Shown: piece after piece, positions 23,001 to 32,249 of the stretch
Position numbering within the stretch: position 1 is the stretch's first letter
Layout of the letters: every line of letters begins with the position of its first letter
Source of the DNA: Neurospora tetraspora
Lineage: Eukaryota > Ascomycota > Sordariomycetes > Sordariales > Sordariaceae
Length of the DNA stretch: 64,000 bases
Direction of reading: 5' to 3'
NCBI RefSeq assembly: GCF_033439725.1
Contig: NW_026944383.1
Location: forward strand, 1,798,001-1,862,000
Program-made: the position numbers and the translations under genes
Notes under the pieces: generated by a model
Told to the model about the DNA's origin: nothing
Seen by the model: the letters and a program-made list of their open reading frames with translations, nothing else
The model's database searches: none

Positions 23001-24623
23001 CGGGTGTGCGGCCGTAGAGTTCCACAGATGCTTTTGCTCTTTCAACGACCAATTTTGCTTCTCGGTCGGAGGGAGAGGAAACTTGGGCCACCTGATTCTC
23101 GGTTTCTTCCCGGTGTCAACCTTGACGAGGCCTAGATTGTCCTTCTTGTAGACAAAAGATGTCGCATGGTTCTGATCCGGTCTGCCCATTTTACCAACTT
23201 GGAGAGGTGGAAGGTCTCTGACCTGAAGTTTGAAATAGCCTCTGTCCTGGACATCAGGATGAAGCGAGCATTGCTCAAACAGCTCCTCGTTGAGGACATG
23301 GACGTCCTGGTAAGTGCAGTCGAAGAGAGGGGCGCTGTCCTTGGGAACGAGAAGCAGCTTGGGAGGCGGAAGCTGAGCTGGCTCTCCAGGCCGTACTTCT
23401 ACATTATGACTAGTGCCGCAACTTGTTGACGAGTGTGTAGGGATCCTGTTTGTAGCTGGGGCTGGTAAAATGACTCGAGGGGCCGTTACAACGGCGTGTA
23501 TCTCGTCCTGGGTTGGCGGTTCCGGCTGTGAGCTCTCTTCTCTAGTGACTGCGCCAGCTCCCGCATTCGGGACAGCTTCTGGGACAGCTTCTGTGTGCCG
23601 GTGCTCTCGTTGCTGGTATTGTAGCCGGTTTTGCTGGTCTTGTTGAACTTGTTGCTGGCCATGTCGCTGGTCTTGTTGTTGGTGTTGTAGCTGAACTTTT
23701 TGCTGGCTCTGTAGCTGGGCTTGTTGCTGATCATGCTGCTGGTCTTGTCTTTGGGGCTGTAGCTGGATTCCTTGCTGACCGTCTAGCTGCTCTTGTTGTG
23801 GTACTGCTTGTTGGGGTTGTAGCTGGTCTTGCAGCTGGGCATGTAGATGGTCTCGTTGTTGGCCTTGTAGATGGTCTGACAGCTGCACCTGTTGTTGTAC
23901 TGGTTGTTGTGGTTGTAGCTGGATTTCTTGCTGGCCTTGTAACTGGTCTTGCTGTTGGACTTGTTGCTGGTCATGTTGCTGGTCATGTTGCTGGTCATGT
24001 TGCTGGTCATGTTGCTGGTCATGTTGCTGGTCATGTTGCTGGTCATGTTGCTGGTCATGTTGCTGGTCATGTTGCTGGTCATGTTGCTGGGGCTGTAGCT
24101 CGGGTTGTAGCTGGACTTCATGCTGAATTTCTTGCTGTCCTTGTGGATGGTCTCGTTGTTGGCCTTGTAGGCGCTCTTGTTGTTGTACTGGTTGTGGGGG
24201 CTGTAGCTGAATTTCTTGCCGACCTTGTAGTTGGTCTTGTTGTTGTACTGGTTCTTGCTCTAGCTGCACCTGTTGCGGCGGTTGATTCGGTTCAACACTC
24301 TCGGCGGGAACAAACTGTTGTTGATGGTGGACAATGGATGAGACGTCGACGTTGGATATGGGAGTGTGAGGACCATTGGCCAATGGCTCTGGAGGGATGT
24401 CTGAGGATGGGAACGGCAACTCAGCCACCTTGGTTGACACATAACCGATACGAGCTATGATCTGTTCAAATAGATCTCGGGCCGCTTTAACATCGGGCGG
24501 TTTGACTTTTCTGATCGGGGTTTCTCCTTCGTCGAGGTAGCGGCGCAGGTCATGACTTATCCGGGCCAAGTCATCACAGATCGAGTCGACGTTTCCCCGT
24601 GGTGGTAGACCCTGGCCGTCCAT
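20070..24623 (-). CDS. JmjC-domain and SET-like fusion protein, Q-rich
   Basis: One uninterrupted frame of 1,517 residues from the ATG at 24,623. Residues 1-80 are helical; ~110-350 are extremely Gln-rich (QQ, HDQ, QLQ words) with a perfect QQHD tandem. Residues ~480-720 form a JmjC domain. The iron ligands fit H595-x-E597 and H682. N605 and K613 sit exactly 10 and 18 residues after H595, as the 2-oxoglutarate/iron-site Asn and Lys do in KDM4-type demethylases (H188, N198, K206, H276). A long disordered middle follows. A Cys pair (ACSLCN, then SCKCL) near 1,335-1,350 leads into a SET-like domain (~1,352-1,505): SRGAGVRAV, FLGELVGEL, NWVRKVRHDGVNPSA, ALRDIRDGEEIT and a final KYGRGY. The usual NHSCxPN core reads RHDGVNP, so methyltransferase activity is doubtful. 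Predicted role: nuclear chromatin or other protein dioxygenase; the substrate is unknown. It converges on the RRM gene and diverges from the RS-rich gene. Confidence 0.8.
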   Translation of the reverse strand: MDGQGLPPRGNVDSICDDLARISHDLRRYLDEGETPIRKVKPPDVKAARDLFEQIIARIGYVSTKVAELPFPSSDIPPEPLANGPHTPISNVDVSSIVHHQQQFVPAESVEPNQPPQQVQLEQEPVQQQDQLQGRQEIQLQPPQPVQQQERLQGQQRDHPQGQQEIQHEVQLQPELQPQQHDQQHDQQHDQQHDQQHDQQHDQQHDQQHDQQHDQQHDQQQVQQQDQLQGQQEIQLQPQQPVQQQVQLSDHLQGQQRDHLHAQLQDQLQPQQAVPQQEQLDGQQGIQLQPQRQDQQHDQQQAQLQSQQKVQLQHQQQDQRHGQQQVQQDQQNRLQYQQREHRHTEAVPEAVPNAGAGAVTREESSQPEPPTQDEIHAVVTAPRVILPAPATNRIPTHSSTSCGTSHNVEVRPGEPAQLPPPKLLLVPKDSAPLFDCTYQDVHVLNEELFEQCSLHPDVQDRGYFKLQVRDLPPLQVGKMGRPDQNHATSFVYKKDNLGLVKVDTGKKPRIRWPKFPLPPTEKQNWSLKEQKHLWNSTAAHPPNGARPYIIGNPLFDDVELSPGDKLRRRGPTVLEGINTQYIYFNLTGKTITVMHREDAHVRSENLLRAGENKFWCFVKPGSAAKLEERMRHDFPEMRGCSQALRHLSRHIPPAKLDEWGVEYTLDYCVPGQAVVTEPGTYHQVLNLGPNYAIAINVEYESSPDDPPNYTFCDEACPDQFAISAEDFRINPDATAMDKMALPAKTKPMTMMAQPKQPGAVSPGRHLLNDGIPSGSAPATDQQREQQHPVSGPPQQKPEDVNSYHSQQPKSAVPPSKPSTVSTTVHEPPGSGISEANPSVFDSGRADRGPMQVVSEPQQVITEPEASLGVQQAAPEVQQVITEPEATPEQEEIDLLPIQPLSQTAMFLQQQEQAGMVRSEPGILNPSQAQALGHSVDHYQEHPRVQATFPLLQQSTAPPLVATGPTPLFKIPDIRFVGPPVLQPFDGAIQAFDRDFQTHTFSAQQPSYGILQPPPALKQSNFPVQIIGSYVHQTSSESPSIWNNVAASGVGLKRPAEISMQSSVKRTKPDNEATSFGHLADLLRTAKSPPVEQVWSKAAFLRLAGLIRDWREYSRSVSIPGGGFDLLDHIDDAEQISQELHVFLRRFFKMKLSQCIETSAQANGPKDVSDRPVSSHIDWGELFRKLNWDVAGRNQLNDYVREGKCWRTICGKYDGLLCLLPSDNRFLELAMFKDQLAHFHAQLSTNAVRRMCAMGQILEKSIWEYLELPEFAWESVDTSELSLDEISPLLSQFKLIKANHYDRLKYNWGIQPPPLGWTDPWPSDPMSVSKSDKKACSLCNSSKRMTTEKSSCKCLVKRLPHIPRITEDGSRGAGVRAVGSFKADEFLGELVGELRPPHTTGAPYNSNHHYSNIPNGHAQLNNHDSNRNNYEWTMEVRRPDLHDQLVAELYPQQMGNWVRKVRHDGVNPSAVFKVMKITGKWRVMLVALRDIRDGEEITAKYGRGYRKEQPYEVVEGLH
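23965..24090 (-). repeat. Coding 12-base minisatellite (QQHD x10)
   Basis: Ten tandem copies of the 12-base unit GGTCATGTTGCT (plus strand) encode ten QQHD tetrapeptides in the Gln-rich region of the JmjC-SET protein. The copies are essentially identical, pointing to recent slippage or active length change. Less regular relatives of the unit fill the surrounding 700 bases. Confidence 0.9.
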
Positions 24624-25712
24624 CGTTGTGTTGCACGAGGTTGTGAGCCCGGAAGCTCACCAGAGGCCGAAGTTGGGTTGCCGCAAACCAAAAACGATGT
24701 ATAAAGCCGCGGGATCGACCGAGGTGCAAGTGGAAGCGGGACGGATTCCACAAGCGATGGAGGGGAAGGGATGAAGTGTTCGAGGTGAGGTGGTGCTCTG
24801 GCCCGTGACGCTGGAGTGGGTCAGTAAGTCGATCAGTGGAGGCGCATGCGGTCTTAGGGCTGACCTAAATCGAATCTTAGCTTCCAGATTGCCCTAAAAA
24901 CTCGGAAGCTTTCCGGCCGCTGTGGAGGAGAGAGGGAAACTGGCTGCACGGCCCGGGCCATCCTCGAACGTGAACCTTTTCCGTTTCTATGTTTCGTGTT
25001 TGTTCATGTACAAGATGGTAGACAATTGTTTGTTTTTGGGAGGAGGAAATTACATACGAATACTAGTTCACAGGCGGGGGACAGCCTTTCCTTCCAATAC
25101 GGATATTACACATGACCGGGCAAGTCCAGTCCAGGGTTGTTTCCAAACGAAACCCGTGGTTTTAGGTAGAGGCAACTACGTCGGGCGTGTTTCCCTTTTC
25201 GCGCGCCCTAAATCTCAACGGTCAAAGTCGGTCAAATTCAATCCATCAGACCCCTTCTCCGAATCGCAAAATTATATGGAAATTTCCGGCTTGACCTGCC
25301 ATCCATCGCTGCAGTGGCCTTTATGCTGTGGCAGCGAACCCCTCAACTTTGCAATGCGTCGGTCGCGGGGAGAGGTGTTTCCAGCTTTATCGATAAGGCA
25401 AGCCTCACCGGTCAAACAGCCAAGACCTGGAGCTGTCGGGTTTCCACTTCTGCTGCAATCGATAAGCGTAATGCGCCCCACTTGATTGCAACCTTGTGCT
25501 TTCTCCTTCTGGATGCCTGCCGCGCCCCTTGCTTGCATCGTCACTGCACTGTTGGATCTCGGTCGTCGAACTCGGCAGCCTGGATGTCGCAAGACGGGAA
25601 CTTCCCATTTTTTTCATAAACACTTTTAGTTCTCCATCAATTCTTTATCTACCCCCTTGCCAATTTGCTGGCAATTTCTGAAACCAATTGTTGCAAAACA
25701 CCATTGTTTGCC
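24624..25712. promoter_or_regulatory. Shared upstream region of JmjC-SET and RS genes
   Basis: About 1.1 kb between two divergent start codons, so it must contain both promoters and 5' leaders. Open frames inside it (for example 24,922-25,485 plus) show no domain and run against the expected gene layout. No specific binding site could be assigned. Confidence 0.55.
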
Positions 25713-26985
25713 ATGGGCAACGATACCATGATCACGGATGATTATGTCGCCGAGCTCCTTGCCAAGGAAGCGAGCGAGGCCTCGATAAAGTATTCCTCCA
25801 TGGGCCTCGAAGCTTTCAGATCGACAAAGTACGTTTGAATCGCCGCGACACCGGGAGTTGAACCATTCATGACTGACCTCCCTTCACCAAAGACCTGCGA
25901 ACAAGGCAAAGCCAAATACCAACTTCTTGACTCGCATCATTCGCGAAACCGACTCCCACAATGCCGCAATCAAGGCCAAGGAAGCCGCCGAGGCGCAGGC
26001 GCGACTGTCCGGCTTAGAAGAAGCAGAAGAGAAGAAGCGACTTAAAACCAACCCTTCGCTACAGGACATACGACGACGGCAGTTAGGCGCAATATCCTCG
26101 TTACTTTCCGGGCAAAAGCAAAGGCGTGGGACTGAAGAAGATGTTCGGTCGAGCGCCAGAACGACGTCTTCCAAAGATCACAAGGACAGGAAATCTAGCG
26201 ACAAGGAAAAATCGAAGCGGGGCGAGAGTCGACGTTCGGATAACGAGGATACAAAAGATACATCGCGAGAAAGGCGCCACCACCATCACCACCACCGACA
26301 TCATAAGGATGAAGAGAGGTCCTCGCGCGAGGAACGGCGGCACAGAGACAGATCCAGATCGCGCTCTCCACGACACCGCGAGCGCAGACACCGACATCGG
26401 TCTCGTTCCCCGCTCAGCAGCGACCAAGAAGGCGCGAAGCACAGCCGCTCGTCGCTCAAGTCCCGAAGCAGCAGATCCGAAAAGGAGAGCCGTTCCCGCA
26501 AGGACCGTGACATAATTCCAGAAAAATCATCTACTCATAGACGACACGGCCGGCTGGCCGAAAAAGAGCTATCCGAAAACGAAGATTCGGACCCGCTTGA
26601 GGACCTCATCGGGCCAGCAGCACCGCCTCCTGTTGATGCTTACCCCCCACCTGTTCGCACTCGTGGAAGAGGAGCAGGAAGGGGCGGAGCCGCCATGGAC
26701 GGAAGATTTGCGAACGACTACGACCCAAGTGAAGACATGCAGTTGGATGAGACTGACCTCAAGGTCTCCAAGAATGACGACTGGGATGACATGGTGGAAT
26801 CTTTCCGTGACCGGCAAAAGTGGCTCAAGCAGGGCGCGGACAGACTTCGGGCTGCTGGCTTCTCGGAAGAGGACATCAAAAAGTGGGAAAAGACCGGTCC
26901 CAATGGGGAGAAGGATATCGAGGATGTCAAGTGGACCAAGGCTGGGGAGAAGAGGGAATGGGACAGAGGCAAGGAGGCTAACTAG
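25713..26985 (+). CDS. RS-rich nuclear protein, likely splicing-related
   Basis: Two exons, 25,713-25,828 and 25,893-26,985, give 402 residues. The 64-base intron has GTACGT, a CTGAC branch site and an AAG acceptor. The conserved N-terminus reads YVAELLAKEASE, then NKAKPNTNFLTRIIRETDSH (about residues 42-61) and AAIKAKEAAEAQ. Residues ~110-260 are a dense Arg-Ser/His-rich domain with SRSRSPRHRERRHRHRSRSP and a poly-His run. An acidic patch (ENEDSDPLEDLIGP) follows, then a conserved C-terminus DWDDMVESFRDRQKW and EDVKWTKAGEKREWDRGK. Fungal proteins of this layout are, as far as I recall, annotated as pre-mRNA-splicing factor 38B-like, but no catalytic domain is present. The RS domain implies a nuclear role with the splicing machinery; the exact family name is uncertain. 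It converges on CIA30. Confidence 0.75.
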
Positions 26986-27979
26986 GCGAAATCACTTCCA
27001 GCGTCAAATTTCAAGATCTGGAGGAAAAAACTGGCAAGCAACTCGTTTACATCATGTTGAGGGGCGTTCTTTGTATTATTGGTATGGGTGGCTTCCTTGG
27101 GGTTTAGCATTACAAAGGGAAAGGTGTTTAGGCTGCTAAAATGCGGTGATTCAAAATGGTCGCCTATGGGATTTTTTTATGGTTCAAGCAAGCGTAATAT
27201 CACAGGGAGCACGGCACATTAGGGGTTCAATGATATGTCTTATTTGCTTTTCCTCCTAGCCCTTTCATGTGATTTCCCTCTGCTGCTCAGAGGTTCTAGA
27301 CCATCTCGCTCGTCTATGTGGGTTATTAGACTACACTAGTTTTCTAAACGTTCTGACTATTTTCCTGATTGTGTACCGGCCTATAGTAGCTATACCAATG
27401 CCAACAAAGACTCTTTCAAGGACTGCAAGAAAACCAAGTTCCGTACATTGCTTCCTTAATGTGAAGTGTTTAATCTGCTCTTTTGCTGGCCGTCGATGTT
27501 CCAGCAAAGAGCCTTGTAGTGAAGTGACTGGGTATAATCCAAATTCGTGATTTGCTTGCAGTATTCATCTAGGAATTCATACAAATGAGCACACAAAATA
27601 AACGAAGGCTTCACACAGCCAGATATTCTAGTTCGAAAGTGTCTTGATCTTCACCCTACTGCAGAGTTTGGTTCCTCGGACATGTACTTGGCACAAATAG
27701 CATGTATGTATCCTATAACAGTCTATCATGTAAAATTACAAGTTCATTGACAATAACAATACTACAGCCAGCTCAAGTGCTCCTAGAGCAAACCATATCC
27801 TGCATCTGTCGATCTACCCGCGCTGTCTGCCTCAGACACTTGAATATCGCGGTTCTGTCGTGATAACCTCCCTTTCCGGTTGATCAAAAGCCTTACAGTA
27901 TAGTGTATAGCGTTCAGTCCTTTATAGCCAACAGCCCAACTCCACCTCGCTACTGATGAACAGACATATGCCCCCCCTC
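26986..27979. other. Convergent 3' intergenic region
   Basis: About 1 kb between the RS-rich gene and CIA30, both ending here, so it should hold their 3' untranslated regions. The middle is slightly AT-rich. A 93-codon open frame at 27,269-27,550 has no recognisable domain. Nothing else noted. Confidence 0.55.
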
Positions 27980-28920
27980 TCATTCCTGCTCCAAAGGTCC
28001 CCACGTAACCTTGACCTTCTCACCATGCTTATTCTTGAGCTGAGTCTCCGCAACATCAGTTTCCACAACTCCCGCCTCATCAAAGTCATTAGTCGCCCAT
28101 AACCTCTCAACGCAGAGCTCATACGGCCCGGGCTTCCTGTCCGTAGTCGAGAACCCGATCGACAAGACCTTCTGGCGCAGCATTCCCGTCTGCGGCTCGA
28201 TGACCTTGCCATGGTTCGTGCGCACGAAATCGTTCCACTTGATCAACACCGTCTCCCACTGGCCGGGCTTCACAACAAAAAGTCGATGCTGGTGCAGATC
28301 GAGCGGCACCACCGACTCAGTCCGGACGTTGACAAAGTAACTGCGCGCGTCCGTCTTGACACGCATAGCGAGGTAGGCGTAAGGGTCGATGTCCCACACG
28401 CCGCGGCCGAAGATGGTGGGAGGGCGGTCCAGCGTCCGGAAGCCGGCGTAGCCTGTCCGCGAAATCTCCCGCCGGTCCGTGGGCAGCTCTAGCGAGATGG
28501 TGCCGTGGAAGCGCGCATAGCTGCCGGGGATCGGGGTGTACGGTTTTCGGTCGCCGTCGCCGGAAGTGGTAGTGGGGATGCCGTTAGGCGGGGGAACCCA
28601 GTCGAGATGAGCGGTCGAGGAGCCGCCCACGTCGGCGTCGGAGAGGAGCTTGCAGTCTGCGACTGACTCGGGCGTCTGGAAGTTGTGGATCTCTCGTGGC
28701 CCCGTGGCGCCTTTGATATTCTCGGATTTGGCAACTGCGAACAACCAACCAACCAACCAGTCAGCCCTGTGTCAGCAACGACGCTCGAGGTTCAATGGTG
28801 CATAAGAGCTTGAACTGGGGAATGGGTTCGGGTTCTCGTACCGATGTTGGTCAACCGCGAGAGCTCGTCGAGACTCCGGCTCCAGAAGCTCTTGAACGGG
28901 AGGGACTGTGTTGCGCGCAT
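27980..28920 (-). CDS. cia30: Complex I intermediate-associated protein 30 (CIA30)
   Basis: Two exons on the minus strand, 28,842-28,920 and 27,980-28,734, give 277 residues; the 107-base intron starts GTACGAG, has a CTGAC branch site and ends CGCAG. Exon 1 encodes MRATQSLPFKSFWSRSLDEL, with the Arg/Ser-rich character of a short mitochondrial targeting sequence. The mature part shows the CIA30/NDUFAF1 fold: FQTPESVADCKLLSDADVGG, STAHLD, YARFHGTISLELP, a GYAGFRT strand, WDIDPYAYLAMRVKTD and, towards the end, GFSTTDRKPGPYELCVERLW. The family is a chaperone first found in Neurospora crassa that binds an assembly intermediate of the membrane arm of respiratory complex I and is absent from the finished enzyme. 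It is not itself a redox protein. A CCCTAACCCT telobox-like word lies about 230 bases upstream of the start. Confidence 0.9.
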
Positions 28921-31900
28921 GGTTGTCTCCTATGCTCGTCCAACGGGCCAGCTCGAATAGACGATAAACTGATAAGGGTGATGGAGCCAGTCGGCTCAAT
29001 ACCCCGGGCGCATTTCTCAAAGTTACGGAGGCACTTGTTCAGGAACCGGGACGAAGAGGCCGGGGTCGGTGGGTTGGCAGTCTCCAATTCTCCGCATCTG
29101 ATCGGCAGGTTGAGGAGCTTTGACCTTCGCGCACGGCATGTGCAGTTAACCCTAACCCTTAATACTTTGGCATCACAACAGGCTCGCATCAATCCATTTT
29201 TTATGTCATTTGCAATTGCGCCCGCTTGTTATGTTTGGTAAGTCTTGGTTAATTCTTTGAGTAAAGTAGCACACGAAGGAATGTGAGTGAGTGTATCACC
29301 AGAAGGCACTACTGTGCGCTTGGTCTCGCGAGCCTGAACGATGTGAATTGGGGACGTCACTGCAGCTGTGTGTGGATGCGGCTCCGCTTTTCATCGGCAA
29401 CTTCCGAATGACACCTGGCTCCCGCAACGACATCACATCAAGTGGTTGACGAAACAACATCCATCGCTCAAGCTGCGTTTCCGACTTACGAGACTTTCCA
29501 TGGCTTCCTTGTTATTTGTACAAGATCAAGCGTTTGATTCTGTTGCAAAGCTCCATTCATGTCTGGATTCGTGGTCCATACCACAGAAAATGAGTTCATT
29601 GCCGAAGTTCTCGGCAACACCAGTCACCGAAGTTCTTCACTCCCATGTCACTTAATCCTCGACCATCACACTTCAGTTGCCCAGGCGTTTTTCAATACTC
29701 GTGGTCATGCGGACTGGCATCTATCATTTTCTTCACGGGTCATACTCTCCAAAAAGAACTCTGTGTATGATATCCTTTGTCTGCTGGCCGACACAGTGGC
29801 ATACGACACAGGAATCAGTGATTGCAGTACTCGTTGTCGCCCAGCAAATCCGCGACATGTTTGTCATTCGGCCCTTCGACCTCGTCGGCGGAACAATGGG
29901 CCTTCTGTCATCAAGAGCGAAGCGACACATGTCCTGTTTGAAACCTTGCCCTGGCATCTGCTTACATAACCAGCATTCCTTCTGCCATCAGGCTCGTACC
30001 CTTGACGAGACACTCCTCGATATGTTGAACTCGGGCACCGGACAACATGCGACGCTTTGCTGGTCTTAATGTCTTTTTTACTGGCCGTTCAGGCGTTGGT
30101 GTTTCTTGCCTAACCGTGCTTGGGACCAAACTTGTACGTTTGCTTCTCCTCAATGTTTTCAACAACATCGAAGAATTACTCCACAGCGGCTTGCGATCCA
30201 TGAGGGGTTTAAGGTCATCGAAAGAACTTATTCAGTGTGGCAGTGTTCTTCCAGTGTTAGACGATTTGCTTCAGTCGATTTGACATCTCTTACCGCTATT
30301 TTCTTCAGATAAAGCTCACCGGTACTGAGACATCACCGCCAGTCGATCTTGTTGGAAATACCTTCATCCGAACACGATTTCGTGCAAGATTACGGTCTTG
30401 ATTGCGTCTCACAAGCGGTGATGACCAAATAATTTCAAGATGATATCGTCACTTTCTCCGATAAACGTAAAGGATTGCCCCCGAGACAGGTAGTCTGCCA
30501 AAGGTCATACTCCCATTATCCCGAAAGTTCGCTTCATTTCGATGCTGTGACCCTTATGATATATCTTGCTGTGACGCCCTTCCCAGTCGTGCTTCGCTCC
30601 CGCTCAACCTCAGTCCCTCAAATTTTGGCGGTTCGGACTGTTTGCGCTTCAAATCATTTACCAAACTATCGTTGATGTCGGCATTACTATTTCATCCTTT
30701 TCGACCCGCAACTTTGGTTTGGAAGACTGACAATCATCTATAGCAAACTTTCTTCCCATCAAATTATGGGAAGTACCCAGTGAGCCTGTCCAACACTTGT
30801 ACTTTCATCAACTCGACTCTCACCCCACGCATACCTATTTTCAGATGACGTTCAACCCTCAGATTCAAACGAGAAAATTGACGGTCAGTCTGGCATTGGG
30901 TCCCTGATCAAAAACTACGGTGAGATATTGGAGAGTACTAGGTACTCGCTCCACAAGATTTGAAATTGCGGGTAGTTTGGGATGAACGAAGATTCTCTTC
31001 CAAAGGTCACCTCAACGTCAGGCAAGAGAAACCCCACTTTCCACTCAGCTTCGTCAATAACTTAAATATTCCAAGCCTCCCCCTCTTCTTCTCCTCCTCC
31101 TCGATTACGACTTCTAGGTCGGCCTTCTTTTATTGTTCGACAGCTTCCACAAGAAGAACGGCTTCCAGATTCAAAAATTTGTTGAGTCATCACCCAAAGC
31201 GATGACCCATCAATATGCAGCCTATCCAAATCCAGCGATCTAGGCCCCTTGTCATGCTCGATTTGGCCTCTATTTCCTCGAGGACCTTGACGGCCATACC
31301 CACAAGGGCGGTTTCAAAAAAGCAAACAATGGGTGCCCATATCCAGCCCTATTGATAAGCAACGAAGACCGTTTATTGGACGTGGAGAACAATAGGTAGG
31401 TCCTGGGTTGAATTTGGGACCCACCACAGTTTCCCTCCCCAGTGTCCTTTTTTCTTCTAACCCATGGATTTTTTTTTTTTTTTTTCCACCCAGAACTTTC
31501 TTCCCCTCGCCAACCTTGAATTACTTGGAGAGAAGGTTCACTTGCCATCGCCAATCTCACGAGCGGAACTTTGCCTACATCTACCTCCTCATCGCGGTTT
31601 GGCTACAAACTTTTGCCGCGTCACTCTACCAATCGCTGTCCATCGGCCTTCAACAACGCTTGCTTTTGCGCAGCGTCGACCACTTCCAATCGCAACTCAG
31701 CCGGTCACCAAGCGCGCAACTTGGGCTTTCGCACAATCGCATCAACCATCTAGCTTTCCCAAGGCGGGAGAAACAGTAAGTGGCTTCATTTTCCTCATGT
31801 TTGCTTTCACCAGCCCTTGCGACCCAGGATTCCACGTATTTGTACTGTTCGCACATAATGCACAGATGTGGTTCTCTGGCTCCTTCCCTTTCCACAGCAA

Positions 31901-32249
31901 CTTCCATCTGGAGGCGCACCTTCCTTGTGTCTGCAACCACATTTTCCGCGATCGCGGACGAGACATCAAAAATGAACCCCGCACTCTCGAAATTTTCTCC
32001 TCGTCGACAAGTTCTACTCTTCCGTCTTGGTTATTGGACACTCTTCTTCTTTCCTCTCAATGTCTTGCCGTGTCTTCTACAATACACCTTCTGTCCCCAT
32101 TGGACCTCGGGTTCGGCTCACACCTTATTGCCATTGCACTGCCGCGATCTGATTCTTTCGGGCTTTTCTCCGATCTGTCGGCGTGCCAGTAGCGTGCTCA
32201 CACTTTTCATAGCAGGCCACAGAGGCATTCCATCTCGACCAATCTCCCA
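28921..32249. promoter_or_regulatory. Shared upstream region of CIA30 and three-RRM gene
   Basis: About 3.3 kb between divergent starts. The first ~400 bases belong to the CIA30 promoter and include a telobox-like CCCTAACCCT at ~29,149-29,158. Nearer the RRM gene the plus strand is pyrimidine-rich, with a run of 17 T at 31,469-31,485 followed at once by CCACCCAG, which looks like an intron acceptor and suggests a long, spliced 5' leader. Many short open frames (for example 31,464-32,192) would be upstream frames in such a leader. None carries a recognisable domain. Confidence 0.45.

Noticed and set aside
23798-24460. 220-codon plus-strand frame rich in VAGHVAGH repeats
   Set aside because: It is the antisense shadow of the QQHD repeat in the JmjC-SET gene; the repeat keeps several frames open.
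27269-27550. 93-codon plus-strand open frame
   Set aside because: No domain, lies in the expected 3' region of the RS-rich gene, and the composition is not codon-biased like the neighbouring genes.
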